Origin: Opitutus sp. GAS368
GTDB lineage: Bacteria > Verrucomicrobiota > Verrucomicrobiia > Opitutales > UBA953
DNA length: 38,545 nt
Reading direction: 5' to 3'
Assembly (NCBI GenBank): GCA_945866215.1
Contig: CAMBGQ010000016.1
Span: 1 to 38,545, forward strand
Of this stretch, positions 31,512-38,545 are shown in pieces. The translations under genes and the position numbers were made by a program. The notes beneath the pieces were generated by a model. It saw nothing but the letters and a program-made list of their open reading frames with translations. It was not told the origin of the DNA and did no database searches. The first letter of the stretch is position 1. Each line of letters starts with the position of its first letter.

Positions 31512-32855
31512 ATGTCTTTCTACTACCGCCGCAAGCTCCGTAAAATCGGCAACGCCTTGCTTGAGGGGTCGGAGAAGGTCCACCTTTACCGGGGCGACGT
31601 GCTGGCCAAGGCGTCCCTCAATGAGCAGCTCGAGCTGGCGGAGAAGGTCCGCGCGGCCGCGCGCAATCGGACGATGGAGGTCACCCAAGTCGAGGCTTTG
31701 CTCAACCGCCTGCACGAGGTGCTCGTGCGCAACGGCGGCAAGGTCTACCCGGTCACATCCGGCACGGACTGGACCGAGATGGTGGTGATGGCGGCCATCG
31801 TGGCCGGGGCGATCCGCAGCTTCTTCCTGCAGCCGTTCAAGATCCCGACGAATTCGATGTGGCCGACGTATAACGGCATGACCGCCGAGGTACGCGCACC
31901 CGCCGACCCGGCGCCGGATTTACTCACGCAGGCCCTCGACAAACTTCAATGGACTTGGACCTATGTGATCCCCGCCGAGGCGGAGGGAGAGGTGGCCATC
32001 CCGATTGTCACGCAGCGTTCCGGCAACAACCAGGTCGAATACGGCCTGCGTCAGCGCAGCCGGACCATCGACACGGGCATCTTCGGCACGGGCATCTGGA
32101 AGGGGCCAGCCGACAAACATGAGATCCAGGTCGGCGCCACCCTGCAGAGCGTGCTCGTGCCCGCGGACTTCAATTTCGAGACGGTCATCTTGCGCACCTA
32201 TTTCCCCGAGGAGGCGAAGCTCAAGCTCCCTCGGCAGGACCAGGATCGTTGGCGCGTGGTCTTCGCCAAGGCTGTCCGCGAGGGCCGCATCAAGAATGGT
32301 CCGTTCGGGCCGGTGTTGGTGACTGGCAAGACCGTCGAGACGGGCAAGCCGCTTTTCAATTTCGACATCCTGACCGGCGATATGCTCTTCGTGGATCGCA
32401 TGTCCTACCACTTTGTGGATCCCTCCCGCGGCGATACCTTTGTCTTCCGCACGAACAACATCCCTGGCCTCAACGACCAATACGGACAGCCTTCCCAGAG
32501 CTATTACGTCAAGCGCCTCGCCGGAGTGCCAGGGCAGAAGCTCCGCATCGGCGACCAGGGTGAGCTTTTCGTGGATGGCAAAGTCGTCACCTCGCCGGCA
32601 CCGATGGCGCTTAATAGCCGGCGGGCGATGGACCAAGGTTATTACGGTTACCTGCCGGACGCGGGGGGCGATCGTTACGCGCTGCCGCTGCAGGAGGAAT
32701 ATCTCGTGAGGCCCTCGCATTACTATGCGCTGGGCGATAATTCGTCGAACAGCTTCGACTCGCGCGGCTGGGGCGAAGTCCCCGCCCAGGATGTCGTCGG
32801 CAAGCCGCTCTTCATTCTCCACCCCGTCACATCCCACTGGGGCCCGGCGAAATAG
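31512..32855 (+). CDS. lepB: Signal peptidase I with a large insertion
   Basis: 447 residues, longer than the 323 of E. coli LepB. It removes signal peptides from exported proteins at the outer face of the inner membrane. The nucleophile Ser115 is in IPTNSMWPTY (box B) after a membrane segment at about 88-105. The general base Lys334 is in YYVKRLAGVPGQ (box D). GDNSSNSFDSRGWGEVP (box E) is near 415. The catalytic dyad is intact. Between box B and box C about 170 residues are inserted (about 120-290), and the N-terminal cytoplasmic part (about 85 residues) is charged and helical. The insertion may adapt substrate choice; that is inference. Confidence 0.94.
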   Translation: MSFYYRRKLRKIGNALLEGSEKVHLYRGDVLAKASLNEQLELAEKVRAAARNRTMEVTQVEALLNRLHEVLVRNGGKVYPVTSGTDWTEMVVMAAIVAGAIRSFFLQPFKIPTNSMWPTYNGMTAEVRAPADPAPDLLTQALDKLQWTWTYVIPAEAEGEVAIPIVTQRSGNNQVEYGLRQRSRTIDTGIFGTGIWKGPADKHEIQVGATLQSVLVPADFNFETVILRTYFPEEAKLKLPRQDQDRWRVVFAKAVREGRIKNGPFGPVLVTGKTVETGKPLFNFDILTGDMLFVDRMSYHFVDPSRGDTFVFRTNNIPGLNDQYGQPSQSYYVKRLAGVPGQKLRIGDQGELFVDGKVVTSPAPMALNSRRAMDQGYYGYLPDAGGDRYALPLQEEYLVRPSHYYALGDNSSNSFDSRGWGEVPAQDVVGKPLFILHPVTSHWGPAK

Positions 32856-33025
32856 GATAGGGGTAGGGACGTGATTGCCATCACGTCCGTGGGCGGACGG
32901 ACATCATAGGGTCGTTGACCTTACCCGGCTCATGCCACGTCGCTCTGCGAACGGCGGCCATGGCAATGGCCGCCCTACCTTAGGGAATCCGTTGCCTTGC
33001 CACCCCCGACCCCTATCCCTATCCC
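32854..33025. repeat. Inverted repeat H with internal hairpins (AGGGRT-type arms)
   Basis: The outer arms 32854-32869 and 33010-33025 are inverted copies matching at 13 of 16 positions, of AGGGGT/AGGGAT type. They overlap the last bases of the lepB stop TAG. Inside are perfect hairpins: GACGTGAT-TGCC-ATCACGTC (32868-32887), CGTCCG-TGGG-CGGACG (32884-32899, overlapping the first) and GGCGGCCAT-GGCA-ATGGCCGCC (32953-32974). It separates lepB from the GNAT gene and could form several alternative structures. Confidence 0.75.
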
Positions 33026-33044
33026 TGCGCTTCACCGCTCCGCC

Positions 33045-33716
33045 ATGGCCTGGAACCTCTACCGCCACTATAAAGGCAACCATTACCTCCGGCTCGGAGT
33101 CGCCGCGCATTCCGAGGACCTTTCGCCGCAGGTGGTTTACCGCTGCCTGTATGATAATCCCGCGGCGCGCACCTGGGTCCGCCCGCAGCCGATGTTCGAA
33201 GGCACGATTGAAGACGGCCGCCCGCGTTTCACTCCGATGGGCCGGCTGCGTCTTGTGCAGCCCGAAGACATGCGTACCGTTCTGGCCTTCGGCTATGGCG
33301 AATGGAAACAGGATAAGACCTTCGACCAGTATTGCGCCGGCAAGGACACCGATCGCAATCACCTGCGTGGCACGCGTTATCTCCTTGAGGACGCCGCGGG
33401 GCAGCCCGTCGCCGCGTTGAACCTCCTCCGCTTCCGCGAAAGCCTCATCGGCTTCGCCTCCGTGGCGACCTCGCCAGAGCACCGTGGCAAGGGTTACGGC
33501 TCGATCTTGCTACGCGCCGTCATGGAGCTGCATCGCTTCGCCCAGCCGGACCTCCGCTTCGTGCTCTTTTCAGAAATCAAACCAGCGATCTATGAGCGCC
33601 TCGGCTTCCGCGTCCTGCCGCCCGAGCATCAGCACTTCCTGCCGACTCCAGCCATGGCCACCGGCGACACGCCGTTGTCCGCAAGCGAAGGCGAATTCCT
33701 GAAGGCCTATTTCTAG
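33045..33716 (+). CDS. DUF1653-GNAT acetyltransferase fusion
   Basis: 223 residues from the ATG at 33045; an upstream in-frame start at 32997 would run through repeat H. Residues 1-65 match DUF1653 (PF07866): YRHYKGNHYLRLGVAAHSE, then VVYRCLYDN, WVRPQPMF and RF. Residues about 68-220 form a GNAT fold with the acetyl-CoA loop ASVATSPEHRGKGYGS (Arg147-Gly-Lys-Gly-Tyr-Gly) and a C-terminal YERLGFRVL strand. DUF1653 is usually a stand-alone small protein. The fusion suggests that DUF1653 recognises or positions what the GNAT domain acetylates. The substrate is unknown. Confidence 0.88.
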   Translation: MAWNLYRHYKGNHYLRLGVAAHSEDLSPQVVYRCLYDNPAARTWVRPQPMFEGTIEDGRPRFTPMGRLRLVQPEDMRTVLAFGYGEWKQDKTFDQYCAGKDTDRNHLRGTRYLLEDAAGQPVAALNLLRFRESLIGFASVATSPEHRGKGYGSILLRAVMELHRFAQPDLRFVLFSEIKPAIYERLGFRVLPPEHQHFLPTPAMATGDTPLSASEGEFLKAYF

Positions 33717-33725
33717 GCCGCCGGT

Positions 33726-34541
33726 TTACTTCTTTACCGGAGCGGCCAGGGCGACCCGCTCGAGCCACTCGGCGATTTTCGGCATTTCCGATGCCCCGAA
33801 GGTGTGGCCAATGCCGGCCATCTCGCTGCCGACCACGGTGGCCCCCTTGGCTTTCAGGGCGCCGGGCAGGTGGCTGGTGTTTCGCTTGTTCGAGCCTTTC
33901 TCTGAGCCCCAGCAGACGTAGGCGAACTTGCCCTGGAGATTGGTCAGGGCACCCAGCGAAGTGTAGCCGGTGCCGCCGCCATCGGCAAAAACGAAGATAC
34001 CAAAATAATCGGTGAGCTTCGGTCCGCTGCTCAGGCGCAACATCCCGTCGATGGCGTGGCCGCCGTTACTAAAGCCGGCGATGATTGAGCGCGACTTGTC
34101 GATGTTCGGGACGACTTTGGCGACCTCATCCAGCATGAAGCGCTGAAACGTCCAGACCTTCGCGTAATCGCCGACCATGTTCGCTTGGGTGGGATTGTTC
34201 GCACCCTTGGGGTAGGGCAGGCCGACGAGGATGAAGTCGCCCGCGGGCAGGAAAGCGCCGCTGGGCTGGTTGCCGCCTTCGCCGCCGCCGAGCCAGACGA
34301 CGAGCGGGAATTTCTTCGCGGTATCGTAGTTCGCCGGGAGCGTCAGGTGGCAGGCCGCGAGTGCGCCTTTGCGGTCCACGGTCAGTTCCGGGAAATCAAA
34401 TCGCAGCGTGGCCCCGGGCGCGACCTGAGCCTTGAGTTCCGTCCGCGGGACAGGCTTGGCTGCAACCGGGGCGGTTGCCTTATCCTGCGCCTGCAGTCCG
34501 AGGCCTATTGCGAGCAGGAGGCAGAGGCGGAAGACGCTCAT
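33726..34541 (-). CDS. Secreted alpha/beta-hydrolase (esterase-like)
   Basis: 271 residues. The signal peptide is MSVFRLCLLLAIGLGLQAQ. The hydrolase domain starts near 60: LPANYDTAKKFPLVVWLGGGEGG holds the oxyanion loop, GFSNGG (Ser158) is the nucleophile elbow, an Asp follows in a FVFADGGG strand, and the C-terminal GIGHTFG supplies the His. The pattern resembles PHB-depolymerase/feruloyl-esterase-like or dienelactone-hydrolase-like proteins. The substrate is unknown and it acts in the periplasm or outside the cell. It starts 5 nt past the menD stop, so it is probably co-transcribed with menD despite no metabolic link. Confidence 0.82.
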   Translation of the reverse strand: MSVFRLCLLLAIGLGLQAQDKATAPVAAKPVPRTELKAQVAPGATLRFDFPELTVDRKGALAACHLTLPANYDTAKKFPLVVWLGGGEGGNQPSGAFLPAGDFILVGLPYPKGANNPTQANMVGDYAKVWTFQRFMLDEVAKVVPNIDKSRSIIAGFSNGGHAIDGMLRLSSGPKLTDYFGIFVFADGGGTGYTSLGALTNLQGKFAYVCWGSEKGSNKRNTSHLPGALKAKGATVVGSEMAGIGHTFGASEMPKIAEWLERVALAAPVKK

Positions 34542-34546
34542 CCGGT

Positions 34547-36253
34547 TCAGCGGAAGGACTTCTGGCGCCAGGTGGCGTCGGTTTCGCGGTCGGTCCGGAA
34601 TTCGATGACGCGCACGCCCTTGCCGCGGATCTCGAGCAGGCGACGCAGGTCGTTCCAGCCGTCGGCCAGATCATGGCGTACCTTATGTGCGGCGCAGAGT
34701 TTGCCGAGGTCGGCGGCCTGAGGCGTACCCCAAAGCTGTTCGAAGCGGACGCTTTTCGCCACGGCGAGGTGATTAAAGATGCCGCCGCCCTGATTATTAA
34801 TCACGACGACCGTGAGATCGCCGCGGTGGCCGTAGGCGGAGAGTAGGGCGTTGCTGTCGTGGAGGAAGGTCAGGTCACCGCAGAGTAGCACGGTGCGCTT
34901 GCCGTCGAGCGAGGCGCCGAGCGCGGTCGAGACGGTGCCGTCGATACCGTTGGCGCCACGGTTGGTGAGGACTTCCGGGCCCGGTCCGGCGGGATGGTAG
35001 AACCACTCGACGTCGCGAATCGGCATGCTGCTACCGACGAACAGGCGGTCATCCGGGCCGAGGGCTTCGTCGAGCAGCGACACCACGCGTCCTTCGAAGG
35101 GCCAATCGACGTTCACAATGCGCGTGAGCTTCTTGGCGGCGGCTTGCTGGGCCGTCTGCCAGGCCTTGCCGTAAGCGGAGGCGTGGTGCGCGACATCATC
35201 GCCCGAAGGCACGAGGTGTCCGTCGAGGCGGCTCCAGCGGGAATGCGTCGGGTCGGTGTTCTCGCCGGCGCGGCCGAGTTGGAGTGCGATGAGGTCGGCG
35301 TCCTTGATCCAGGCGCGGAGGACTTTGCTGGTCGGCAGCGGGCCGACGAAGACCGCGGCCTGCGGACGCAGGGTGCGGGCGGCTTTGGCATCGCGCAGAA
35401 TGAGGTCGTAGCCCGAGACGAGTGCAGCATCACCGGCGAGGTCGCCGCGCAGCGTGCCCGCGCCATCGGCGAGGATTGGCCAGCCGGTCAGCTGGGAAAG
35501 TTCGCGCAGGGCCGCGGCGCTTTCGTCGCGATCTTCAAAGGCGTGTGGGCCGACCACGATGACGCCGCGTTCGGTCCTCGGTAGCAGGCCGGCAACCGTG
35601 GCGGGCGTGAGGGTCGGTCGAACAATCCCGCAGGGTGGCACGGCCGTGAAGGTCTCGAGGTTGAGCCCCGCTGGCGCCTTGAAGCCCTTTTCGGCGTCGG
35701 TCGGTGCGAGAGGGTCGCGGAAGGGCAGATTGAGGTGCACCGGGCCAGCGAGAGGCCCTTGCGAGCGCTGCCAGGCGTCGACCAAGAGTTGGCGCCAGTG
35801 GCGGAGTAGGGTGAGGTCGGTGCCGGGCACGGCGGCCTCGGTGGCCCAGACGGGATACGCGCCGAAGAGGCCATTCTGGGTGATCGTCTGGCCCGAGTGG
35901 CATTCACGGAGTTCGGGTGGACGGTCGGCGGTCAGGACGAGTAAAGGCGTGGCTGCGAGGCGGGCCTCGACGACGGCGGGCAGGTAGTTGGCGGCGGCCG
36001 TGCCGGAGGTGCAGAGCAGGGCGGCGGGGCGGCCGGTGGCCTTGGCAAGGCCGAGGGCGATGAAGCCAGCCGAACGTTCGTCGAGCGCGACGGTCACGTG
36101 CAGGCCGGTGGATTCGGCGAAGGCGTGAGCCAGCGGCGTCGAGCGCGAGCCGGGCGAGATCACCACGTGGGTCAGACCAAGTCGGCGGAGCGTGCGCACG
36201 CCGACGTCGGCCCAGAGGGCGTTCGTGTTCAGGTGCTTCGTCGCGCGGGCCAT
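34547..36253 (-). CDS. menD: SEPHCHC synthase (menaquinone biosynthesis)
   Basis: 568 residues from the ATG at 36253; a TTG four codons upstream is possible but less likely. A thiamine-diphosphate enzyme joining isochorismate and 2-oxoglutarate. The N-terminal motif is VVISPGSRSTPLAHAF; the TPP glutamate is in DERSAGFIALGLAKATGRP; TSGTAAANYLPAVVEA follows. The C-terminal TPP/Mg site is GANGIDGTVSTALG and CGDLTFLHDSNAL. All three TPP-enzyme domains are present. No other men gene is adjacent; menG is at 23158-23847. Together they indicate classical menaquinone respiration. Confidence 0.95.
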   Translation of the reverse strand: MARATKHLNTNALWADVGVRTLRRLGLTHVVISPGSRSTPLAHAFAESTGLHVTVALDERSAGFIALGLAKATGRPAALLCTSGTAAANYLPAVVEARLAATPLLVLTADRPPELRECHSGQTITQNGLFGAYPVWATEAAVPGTDLTLLRHWRQLLVDAWQRSQGPLAGPVHLNLPFRDPLAPTDAEKGFKAPAGLNLETFTAVPPCGIVRPTLTPATVAGLLPRTERGVIVVGPHAFEDRDESAAALRELSQLTGWPILADGAGTLRGDLAGDAALVSGYDLILRDAKAARTLRPQAAVFVGPLPTSKVLRAWIKDADLIALQLGRAGENTDPTHSRWSRLDGHLVPSGDDVAHHASAYGKAWQTAQQAAAKKLTRIVNVDWPFEGRVVSLLDEALGPDDRLFVGSSMPIRDVEWFYHPAGPGPEVLTNRGANGIDGTVSTALGASLDGKRTVLLCGDLTFLHDSNALLSAYGHRGDLTVVVINNQGGGIFNHLAVAKSVRFEQLWGTPQAADLGKLCAAHKVRHDLADGWNDLRRLLEIRGKGVRVIEFRTDRETDATWRQKSFR

Positions 36254-36345
36254 AGGCACAGGCAATCCGCCAAGGGTGGGGCTGTCCAGCGTGGGCTTGG
36301 TTTTGGGTTTAAGCTTGGCCGATTAGCCCTATCTTTTCCTTTCAA

Positions 36346-36684
36346 ATGGAGGTCTTCCTGCATCTGTTACCCCTGATCGGTTCCCTTGTGTTCACGGGCT
36401 TACTGATCCATGCGATCTTCTGGGGGATGACGTTCACCGTCGACGAAGCCTATGTGCGCGTGCGCTTTTACGGCTGGGCCGCGCGTAAGGTCGCGCTGCG
36501 CGATATCGAATGGGCGGCGCAGGATTGGTGCTTCTGGAATGAGCATTACACCAATACGGTGAACCCCAAGAAGATGATTCTACTCCACCGTCAGACTGGT
36601 CTGTTCAAGAACTTCCTCATCAGTCCGCCTTCGCCGCAAGCGTTCCTTCAGGAACTCGCCGTGCGCGGCGTCACGGTTCGATAA
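36346..36684 (+). CDS. Small membrane-anchored protein of unknown function
   Basis: 112 residues. One strong membrane helix lies at about 5-30 (LPLIGSLVFTGLLIHAIFWG). The rest (about 30-112) has alternating hydrophobic residues with aromatic clusters (VRVRFYGWAARKVALRDIEWAAQDWCFW) and could be a small bacterial PH-like beta domain facing the cytoplasm. I recognise no named family. It is 5 nt upstream of the exported TIM-barrel gene, so the two are probably co-transcribed. Confidence 0.7.
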   Translation: MEVFLHLLPLIGSLVFTGLLIHAIFWGMTFTVDEAYVRVRFYGWAARKVALRDIEWAAQDWCFWNEHYTNTVNPKKMILLHRQTGLFKNFLISPPSPQAFLQELAVRGVTVR

Positions 36685-36689
36685 ACTTT

Positions 36690-37529
36690 ATGCGCACGCT
36701 CCTCGCTCTCTTCTGTTCCGCCGTCGTCCTCGTCGCCGAGGATCGGCCCGCTTTCTTTGCGATGGATACCGCCGCTCGTCTCGAGCCGGCGGAATGCGCG
36801 CAGGTGCTGGCCGATCTTGGTTATGCGGGCTTGGGTGGGCGCCCGGCCACAGCCAAGGCTCACTCCGCGGCGTTGAAGGCGAAGGGCCTCGTCTTCTTTA
36901 ACGGCTACCACGTCACGAATTTCTCTCATGCGCAGACGGCCATGTCGGCCGACCTGAAGAAGGCCGTCGATGACTTGGCGTCGGCGGGCGGCTCCGTGCT
37001 TTGGCTGGGCATCAATAAGGTCGATTTCCCGATGGGTATCAAATTACCCCCGGAATACGGAGATACCATCGTCGTGCCGCAACTCCGCCAATTGCTGGCC
37101 TACGCTAAGCCTAAGGGCGTGAAGATTTCGCTCTACCCCCATGGAGGTTTCTGGGCCGAGAAGTTTGAAGTCTGCGTGCGTGTCGCGGAGAAGGTCGACG
37201 ACAAGTCGTTGGGCGTAACGTTTAATCTCTGCCACTGGCTGAAAATCGAAGGCTCCGAGCGCGATCCACTCCCGCTGATCAAGGAGGCCCTGCCGCGGCT
37301 GAACTTCATCACGATCAATGGCGCCGACACCGGTGACACCCAGAAGCTCGGCTGGGATAAGCTGATTCAGCCGTTGGGACGAGGGTCTTATGACGTGGCG
37401 TCGCTGGTCACCCAGGTCCGGCGGGCCGGCTATCGCGGCCCGTTTGGTTTCCAAGGATACGGCATCAAGATGGAGCCCAAGGAACTCCTCAAGGAGACCA
37501 TGGAAGGTTGGCAGAAGGTGGTGAAGTAA
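36690..37529 (+). CDS. Exported TIM-barrel protein (xylose isomerase-like, AP endonuclease 2 family)
   Basis: 279 residues. A short signal peptide (MRTLLALFCSAVVLVAE) precedes a TIM barrel of PF01261 type: DLGYAGLGG early, VKISLYPHGGFW near the middle, GVTFNLCHWLKIEG (metal-ligand region) and FITINGADTGD later. Cytoplasmic relatives isomerise or epimerise sugars, but exported forms with a leader are common in Verrucomicrobiota and Planctomycetota. The function here is unknown; a role in extracytoplasmic sugar handling is an inference. The stop codon TAA is continuous with inverted repeat I. Confidence 0.85.
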   Translation: MRTLLALFCSAVVLVAEDRPAFFAMDTAARLEPAECAQVLADLGYAGLGGRPATAKAHSAALKAKGLVFFNGYHVTNFSHAQTAMSADLKKAVDDLASAGGSVLWLGINKVDFPMGIKLPPEYGDTIVVPQLRQLLAYAKPKGVKISLYPHGGFWAEKFEVCVRVAEKVDDKSLGVTFNLCHWLKIEGSERDPLPLIKEALPRLNFITINGADTGDTQKLGWDKLIQPLGRGSYDVASLVTQVRRAGYRGPFGFQGYGIKMEPKELLKETMEGWQKVVK

Positions 37530-37747
37530 GCGGTAAGCGGTTGGCGGTAAGCGGTTGGGGCGAGCCATCAAGGCAAGGGAAACCGGAGACCGGATGATTG
37601 GCTGGGGCATGTCTTTCGGTAGGGCTGACCGACTCGGTCGGCCGATTTTAAGCGAGAGTGCTTAACCCTAACTCGAAAATGGCCCGCAGCATACCTTCCG
37701 GTTTCCGGTCTCCCTTTGGGGCGAGGCTTTCCTTACCGCTAACCGCT
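37528..37747. repeat. Long inverted repeat I, second copy of the element-C interior
   Basis: Outer arms of RGCGGTW heptamers (left 37528-37557, right 37731-37747). The inner arms 37574-37594 and 37697-37718 centre on ACCGG repeats. Interior blocks are near-identical to the element at 22743-22960, including ATGATTGGCTGGGGC and CCGCAGCAT. The central hairpin is TTAAGC-GAGAGT-GCTTAA, against TTGAGC/GCTCAA in the other copy: a compensatory change. It begins at the last two bases of the stop codon of the TIM-barrel gene. Confidence 0.9.
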
Positions 37748-37757
37748 GTCGTCTGGT

Positions 37758-37793
37758 AACAAAAAACCCCGGTCGCCCGGGGTTTTTGTTTTC
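37758..37793. terminator. Bidirectional intrinsic terminator
   Basis: AACAAAAAACCCCGG and CCGGGGTTTTTGTTTT flank a short TCGC-type loop, 10 nt past repeat I. It ends transcripts from both the plus-strand TIM-barrel gene and the minus-strand DUF3500 gene. Confidence 0.93.
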
Positions 37794-37808
37794 AGTCTGC
37801 AATCAGCC

Positions 37809-38545
37809 TTACTTACCAGCCGCGTGTTCCTTGGCGTGCTCGCGCAGCGGATCGTAGGCGAAGTCCTTCTTCAGGTCGCGCCACGAGGCGTGGACGTGGT
37901 TGGCGCCGCCCTGGAAGTTGGCCATCTCGAAGAGGAAGGTCGGACCCTGGATGCTGTAGTAGTGGGGCTCGCCGACTTCGAGGCCACCGTTCCAGGCGAA
38001 TACGAGGGAGTCCTTCACGGCGTCGATCGCCTTGATCTCGCGGACGGCGAAATCGGGGCGGGCGCGGCTGACGTATTCGAAGATGATCTTGCCGAGCAGC
38101 TGCTTCTGTTCGGCGGTGAGGGCCGTGGCGGCGATGCCCTTGTGCTTGATGAGCCCGTCGGCCTTCTGTTTGTTGCCCGTCACGATGTCCCGGAATGGGT
38201 CCTTGCTGAGGAAGCCTTGCTTGCGCTGTTCGGCGGTGAGCGATTTCGCGAGCTGGCGGCCGAGGTCGTCTTCATACTGGAGCACTTCCAGGCCCACGGG
38301 GCCGGGCTGGCCTTCCTTAATCTTGCCAGGATTGCTGGCGAAGAAGGAGGGCGTTGAGCTCACGAGGTCGCCGTCGACGAGCGTGAAGTTAAGGGACAGG
38401 TGGTGACCTTCCCAACGGAAGCCCCAGGTGCCCTTGGCGTTCGGAGCGCCGAAGATTGAGACGAAGTAGTTCTCGGCGTCGCGCTTCGGGCCGGAGTCCT
38501 TCTCGAGTTCGAACAGCACGTGTTCGAGGGCCATGATCTGCTCGG
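37809..38545 (-). CDS. DUF3500 protein, N-terminus cut by window edge
   Basis: At least 245 residues. The frame stays open past the ATG at 38534 to the window edge, reading E-Q-I before that Met. The family usually has a longer N-terminus, so the true start lies outside. Blocks of PF12006 (DUF3500) are clear: ALEHVLFELE, YFVSIFGAPNAKGTWGFRW, EGHHLSLNFTLVDG, TPSFFASNP, DIVTGN, GGLEVGEPHYYSIQGPTFL and GGANHVHASWRD. The His-rich blocks suggest metal binding or an enzyme, but the family has no established function that I know of. Confidence 0.9.
   Translation of the reverse strand, partial: EQIMALEHVLFELEKDSGPKRDAENYFVSIFGAPNAKGTWGFRWEGHHLSLNFTLVDGDLVSSTPSFFASNPGKIKEGQPGPVGLEVLQYEDDLGRQLAKSLTAEQRKQGFLSKDPFRDIVTGNKQKADGLIKHKGIAATALTAEQKQLLGKIIFEYVSRARPDFAVREIKAIDAVKDSLVFAWNGGLEVGEPHYYSIQGPTFLFEMANFQGGANHVHASWRDLKKDFAYDPLREHAKEHAAGK

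Overview
This 38.5 kb window is GC-rich chromosomal DNA. It very probably comes from a member of the Verrucomicrobiota, perhaps an Opitutae-like lineage. The assignment is an inference from gene content: exported DUF1080 and TIM-barrel proteins typical of that phylum, a DUF3500 protein, menaquinone genes (ubiE/menG and menD), a cluster of pseudopilin genes resembling the 'Verru_Chthon cassette', and mostly weak Shine-Dalgarno signals. No phage, insertion sequence, CRISPR array or rRNA was seen. Most genes are ordinary core functions, packed tightly.

Layout, left to right. On the minus strand are a CPBP membrane protease (cut by the window edge), a degenerate dihydroorotase paralogue (pyrC'), pyrB and trpA. 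A plus-strand tRNA-Leu(UAA) follows. Back on the minus strand are a queuosine-precursor transporter, a secreted SGNH hydrolase, a secreted coiled-coil protein and a TetR repressor. The repressor is divergent from a complete RND efflux operon (membrane fusion lipoprotein, pump, outer-membrane lipoprotein), with a near-ideal AcrR/TtgR-type operator in the 24 bp gap. A Na+/H+ antiporter-like protein and four pseudopilin genes follow, then a bidirectional terminator and accA on the minus strand. Next come a DUF1080 protein, a fatty-acid-hydroxylase-superfamily protein and lysine 2,3-aminomutase (plus); tRNA-Arg(ACG), ubiE/menG and mnmA (minus); a LysM protein and parB (plus); purH (minus); fabD, lepA, lepB and a DUF1653-GNAT fusion (plus); a secreted alpha/beta hydrolase and menD (minus); a small membrane protein and an exported TIM-barrel protein (plus); and a DUF3500 protein cut by the right edge (minus).

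The most unusual feature is not a protein. Nine intergenic gaps each hold a long inverted repeat whose two arms are degenerate short tandem repeats. The repeat unit differs between loci: about 6 nt (AGGGRC or AGGGRT), 7 nt (RGCGGTT) or 8 nt (GTGGGCAM). Within one locus both arms use the same unit. Several elements start within 0-14 nt of a stop codon. Two elements 15 kb apart share a conserved interior of about 170 bp, including a hairpin with a compensatory base-pair change. The G-rich hexamer elements also have strong G-quadruplex potential. I know of no named family with this combination and consider it the best candidate for something undescribed.

Other points of interest are the dihydroorotase that has lost both metal-binding histidines, the operator that covers the efflux start codon (which suggests a leaderless transcript), the DUF1653-GNAT fusion, a pseudopilin cluster with no assembly machinery beside it, and a parB without parA.
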